Source: DATFQE01 sp035264445 (GTDB lineage Bacteria > Actinomycetota > Thermoleophilia > Gaiellales > Gaiellaceae). Taken from it: 6,383 nt of DNA. The translations under genes and the position numbers were made by a program. How positions within the stretch are numbered: the stretch's first letter is position 1; the number at the start of each line of letters is the position of its first letter. The notes beneath the pieces were generated by a model. The model was not told the DNA's origin. It saw only the letters and a list, made by a program, of their open reading frames with translations, and searched no databases. This document shows, piece by piece, positions 5,859-6,383 of the stretch. The DNA is taken from contig DATFQE010000257.1 of the NCBI GenBank assembly GCA_035264445.1, positions 1-6,383 on the forward strand, written 5' to 3'.

Positions 5859-6383
5859 TCAGCGGTATGCCTCGATGAGCACCTCCGCCACCTCGCGCCG
5901 CGTGAACTCCTCGGGCGGCACGTCGCCGGCCCCGAGCAGCTCGCGGACCTTCGTCCCCGAGAGGAAGACGTGCTCGTCCTTGTCGTGTGGGCACGTCTTG
6001 GCGCTCGCCATCGTCCCGCACGCCTTGCAGAAGAACGAGTGCTCGAAGAACATCGGCTCGATGTCGAGCTCGTGTGGCTCGAGCTCGTCGAAGATCAGCT
6101 GCGCGTCGTAGGTGCCGTAGTAGTCGCCGACACCAGCGTGGTCGCGGCCGACGATGAAGTGCGAGCAGCCGTAGTTCTTGCGGCAGATCGCGTGCCAGAT
6201 CGCCTCCCTCGGCCCCGCGTAGCGCATCGCTGCCGGGAAGGCCGACAGCAGGACGCGGTCCTCCGGGTAGTAGCCGTCCAGCAGCACCCGGTAACAGTCG
6301 ACGCGCACGTCGACCGGGACGTCGTCGCCCTTCGTGTCGCCGACGAGCGGATGGACGAGCAGGCCGTCGACCGTCTCCAGCGC
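5859..6383 (-). CDS. sat: Sulfate adenylyltransferase (ATP sulfurylase), C-terminal part, 5' end cut by window edge
   Basis: The frame is open from base 6383 to a TGA at 5859-5861 and gives the last 174 residues of ATP sulfurylase. This cytoplasmic enzyme makes adenosine 5'-phosphosulfate and pyrophosphate from ATP and sulfate, the first step of sulfate assimilation. LLVHPLVGDTKGDDVP lies at local residues 8-23. The nucleotide-binding motif VGRDHAGVGDYYGTYDAQ is at 78-95. CKACGTMASAKTCPH (119-133) supplies C119, C122, C131 and a histidine, matching the zinc site of bacterial and archaeal homodimeric enzymes. SGTKVRELLGAGDVPPEEFTR (142-162) is the conserved C-terminal segment. The usual length is about 380-400 residues, so a bit more than half is missing, including the N-terminal Q-x-R-N-P-x-H-x-x-H motif. 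The GTG at 6308 is internal and not the start. No APS kinase domain follows. It converges on the Hcp-like gene and appears functionally unrelated to it. Confidence 0.95.
   Translation of the reverse strand, partial: ALETVDGLLVHPLVGDTKGDDVPVDVRVDCYRVLLDGYYPEDRVLLSAFPAAMRYAGPREAIWHAICRKNYGCSHFIVGRDHAGVGDYYGTYDAQLIFDELEPHELDIEPMFFEHSFFCKACGTMASAKTCPHDKDEHVFLSGTKVRELLGAGDVPPEEFTRREVAEVLIEAYR

Noticed and set aside
5859..6308. GTG at 6308 as the start of ATP sulfurylase
   Set aside because: Conserved ATP sulfurylase sequence (LLVHPLVGDTKGDD) continues upstream in the same frame to the window edge, so this is an internal valine codon.

Overview
The window is uniformly GC-rich and codes densely on both strands. 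Spacers are very short, starts include GTG and TTG, and no start has a convincing Shine-Dalgarno sequence. This pattern, with the protein content, suggests a high-GC actinobacterium, perhaps of the Thermoleophilia/Gaiellales type. The lineage is an inference, since no rRNA or other phylogenetic marker is present.

Left arm, minus strand (positions 1 to 1840): two genes read leftward from a divergent promoter region. The first encodes a membrane-anchored or secreted protein built from FlgD/CHU_C-type Ig-like repeats. The second encodes a polytopic membrane protein of the O-antigen ligase/polymerase (Wzy_C) type, cut by the left edge. They overlap by 4 bases (ATGA), which implies translational coupling.

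Centre, plus strand (1891 to 5138): a polysaccharide deacetylase of the NodB/DUF3473 kind, then a class I SAM-dependent methyltransferase overlapping it by 80 bases. After 34 bases comes a 580-residue secreted protein of unknown function. Its N-terminal half looks like a glycoside-hydrolase-type barrel and its C-terminal half like the helical chaperone part of SurA/PrsA proteins. With the left arm, this block reads as an envelope or extracellular-polysaccharide locus: polymer assembly or ligation, deacetylation, methylation, and secreted proteins that may bind or trim the product.

Right part: a plus-strand gene (5174 to 5788) encodes an Hcp-like tube protein domain behind an N-terminal segment with the 'GNRAV ... 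VLQRW' motif seen in proteins associated with extracellular contractile injection systems (eCIS). This is the most unusual gene in the window. Convergent to it, and cut by the right edge, is the C-terminal part of ATP sulfurylase (sat), an ordinary sulfate-assimilation enzyme. A 70-base spacer with a hairpin separates them.

No tRNA, rRNA, CRISPR array, insertion sequence or large repeat was seen. No stretch over 300 bases lacks a gene; the longest spacer is 70 bases. Several long open frames opposite the real genes are shadows caused by high GC.
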